DNA of 64,000 bases. Origin: an uncultured Saprospiraceae bacterium. GTDB lineage: Bacteria; Bacteroidota; Bacteroidia; Chitinophagales; Saprospiraceae. Numbering within the stretch: the first letter of the stretch is position 1; each line of letters starts with the position of its first letter. A program made the translations under genes and the position numbers. Below the pieces are notes generated by a model. It did no database searches. It was not told where the DNA came from and was given only the letters and a program-made list of their open reading frames with translations. Shown here piece by piece: positions 63,506 to 64,000 of this stretch. Location of the stretch: contig CALDTZ010000017.1 in the NCBI GenBank assembly GCA_937924805.1, forward strand, positions 1 to 64,000. The letters run 5' to 3'.

Positions 63506-63859
63506 ATGGATAAAAAGTATCAATCTATATTAGGTATCGTAATCGGTTTTTCGATTCTCTATTTTTTATTTGATAAGTCGTGGCTTATTTATACATCTAT
63601 TATCATTGGATTGTCAAGTCTTCTTTCTGCTCGATTAGCTACATACATAAATGTTTGTTGGAATTATTTAGTGAAGGCAATAGGCTTCATAAACTCATAT
63701 CTTTTACTAGGCTTAGTCTTCTTTTTGTTGCTAACACCCATCGCTTTTTTATATCGATTGTTTAATAAGGACCAGTTGTTTCTTAAAGGAGATAGAGATT
63801 CCTACTTTAAGGAAAGAAATACTTTATTTGTACCTGAAGATTTAGAAAATCCTTGGTAA
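63506..63859 (+). CDS. SxtJ family membrane protein
   Basis: The 117-residue protein has about three membrane helices (roughly 7-20, 25-45, 63-83) and a polar tail with FLKGDRDSYFKERN and PEDLENPW. It matches the SxtJ family found next to carbamoyltransferase genes. SxtJ has no proven activity; it probably assembles with the carbamoyltransferase or DUF5989 protein at the membrane. It starts 1 bp after the DUF5989 stop. Confidence 0.88.
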   Translation: MDKKYQSILGIVIGFSILYFLFDKSWLIYTSIIIGLSSLLSARLATYINVCWNYLVKAIGFINSYLLLGLVFFLLLTPIAFLYRLFNKDQLFLKGDRDSYFKERNTLFVPEDLENPW

Positions 63860-63869
63860 TGATAACCAA

Positions 63870-64000
63870 TTAATTGTATGCATTTTTAAGTCCTTTGATT
63901 TTCGTTAAATCATAAAGAGGTGTATTGTCAATCCTTTCGTTGTTTGATGATTCTATTGCATATACATATGTTGCATCTGAAGACACCTGCTTGGTTTCTA
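63870..64000 (-). CDS. Possible C-terminal end of a gene cut by the window edge
   Basis: Reading the minus strand from the right edge, a frame of 42 codons stays open and ends at TAA (63870-63872). The visible part is hydrophilic, with YVYAIESSNN, PLYDLTKIKG and an Asn terminus. It would be convergent with the SxtJ gene, 10 bp away, in line with the tight packing of the rest of the window. I recognise no domain, so the call rests on the open frame and context only. Confidence 0.4.
   Translation of the reverse strand, partial: ETKQVSSDATYVYAIESSNNERIDNTPLYDLTKIKGLKNAYN

Noticed and set aside
60442..63859. Saxitoxin-type biosynthesis cluster
   Set aside because: Only the carbamoyltransferase, DUF5989 and SxtJ relatives are present; no sxtA, sxtG or other toxin-specific gene is visible, so a toxin pathway is unsupported.
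1..64000. CRISPR arrays, IS elements, prophage genes, tRNA or rRNA genes
   Set aside because: No regularly spaced repeats, transposase or integrase motifs, phage structural genes, or cloverleaf-like stretches were found; the gaps between genes are too short and AT-rich to hold RNA genes that I can recognise.

Overview
The window reads as about 64 kb of core chromosome from a low-GC member of the Bacteroidota, most likely a Saprospiria-like marine or freshwater bacterium; the class assignment is an inference. Supporting signs are type IX secretion (T9SS) C-terminal sorting domains of both type A and type B, SprB-like repeats, a FecR/DUF4974 anti-sigma factor with a TonB receptor and DUF4249 lipoprotein, DUF5686-type barrels, several promoters with the Bacteroidota -7 element TAnnTTTG, and many TTG/GTG starts without Shine-Dalgarno sequences. 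No tRNA, rRNA, IS element, prophage or CRISPR array is visible. Coding density is very high: no gene-free stretch exceeds about 215 bp.

Layout. 0.1-6.6 kb: miaA, a lipoprotein isoaspartyl peptidase, a YfhO membrane protein, a crotonase and a T9SS cargo protein. 6.7-10.1 kb: a minus-strand pair of an HscA/DnaK-like Hsp70 and a MoxR-like AAA+ ATPase, abutting with no spacer. 10.2-16.2 kb: queuosine-precursor transporter plus CtlX hydrolase, a large TonB-dependent receptor and a lamin-tail T9SS protein. 16.3-23.3 kb: a PyrR-like phosphoribosyltransferase, a membrane Fe-S/CCG electron-transfer pair with its usual small companion, a TPR lipoprotein, a photolyase and an uncharacterised helical protein. 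23.4-27.7 kb: a dockerin-like T9SS protein and a LytS/LytT-type two-component pair. 27.8-36.8 kb: folE, fabD, yqgE, an ABC-F ATPase, rluA, a RibF-glycosyltransferase fusion, then mrp, a NifU-like scaffold and pyrF. 36.8-45.4 kb: an exonuclease/GIY-YIG protein, NamZ, a helix-hairpin-helix/barrel protein, type II glutamine synthetase, a DUF5686-like barrel, a small membrane protein and HMG-CoA lyase. 45.4-51.1 kb: an ECF sigma / FecR / STN-TonB receptor / DUF4249 surface-signalling operon plus a YkgJ-type protein. 51.2-58.4 kb: a T9SS type B adhesin-like protein, an NhaC-family transporter overlapped by a Cys/Met PLP enzyme, a DUF6438 lipoprotein and an arsenosugar pair (ArsS and its peroxidase-like partner). 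58.6-63.9 kb: a pyrophosphatase-like lipoprotein that has lost most catalytic residues, followed by a compact GNAT - SGNH - carbamoyltransferase - DUF5989 - SxtJ cluster. A probable minus-strand gene runs off the right edge.

The strongest candidates for something new are (1) the single-frame fusion of riboflavin kinase/FAD synthetase to a family 2 glycosyltransferase, with an A AAA AAC heptamer at the domain junction and stops close by in both other frames, and (2) the carbamoyltransferase/DUF5989/SxtJ/SGNH/GNAT locus, whose core trio parallels sxtI-sxtJ-sxtK of saxitoxin clusters although no other toxin gene is present. Also notable are the pyrophosphatase-like lipoprotein, the Hsp70-AAA+ pair without a visible third partner, and the unusual frequency of convergent genes that overlap at their stop codons.
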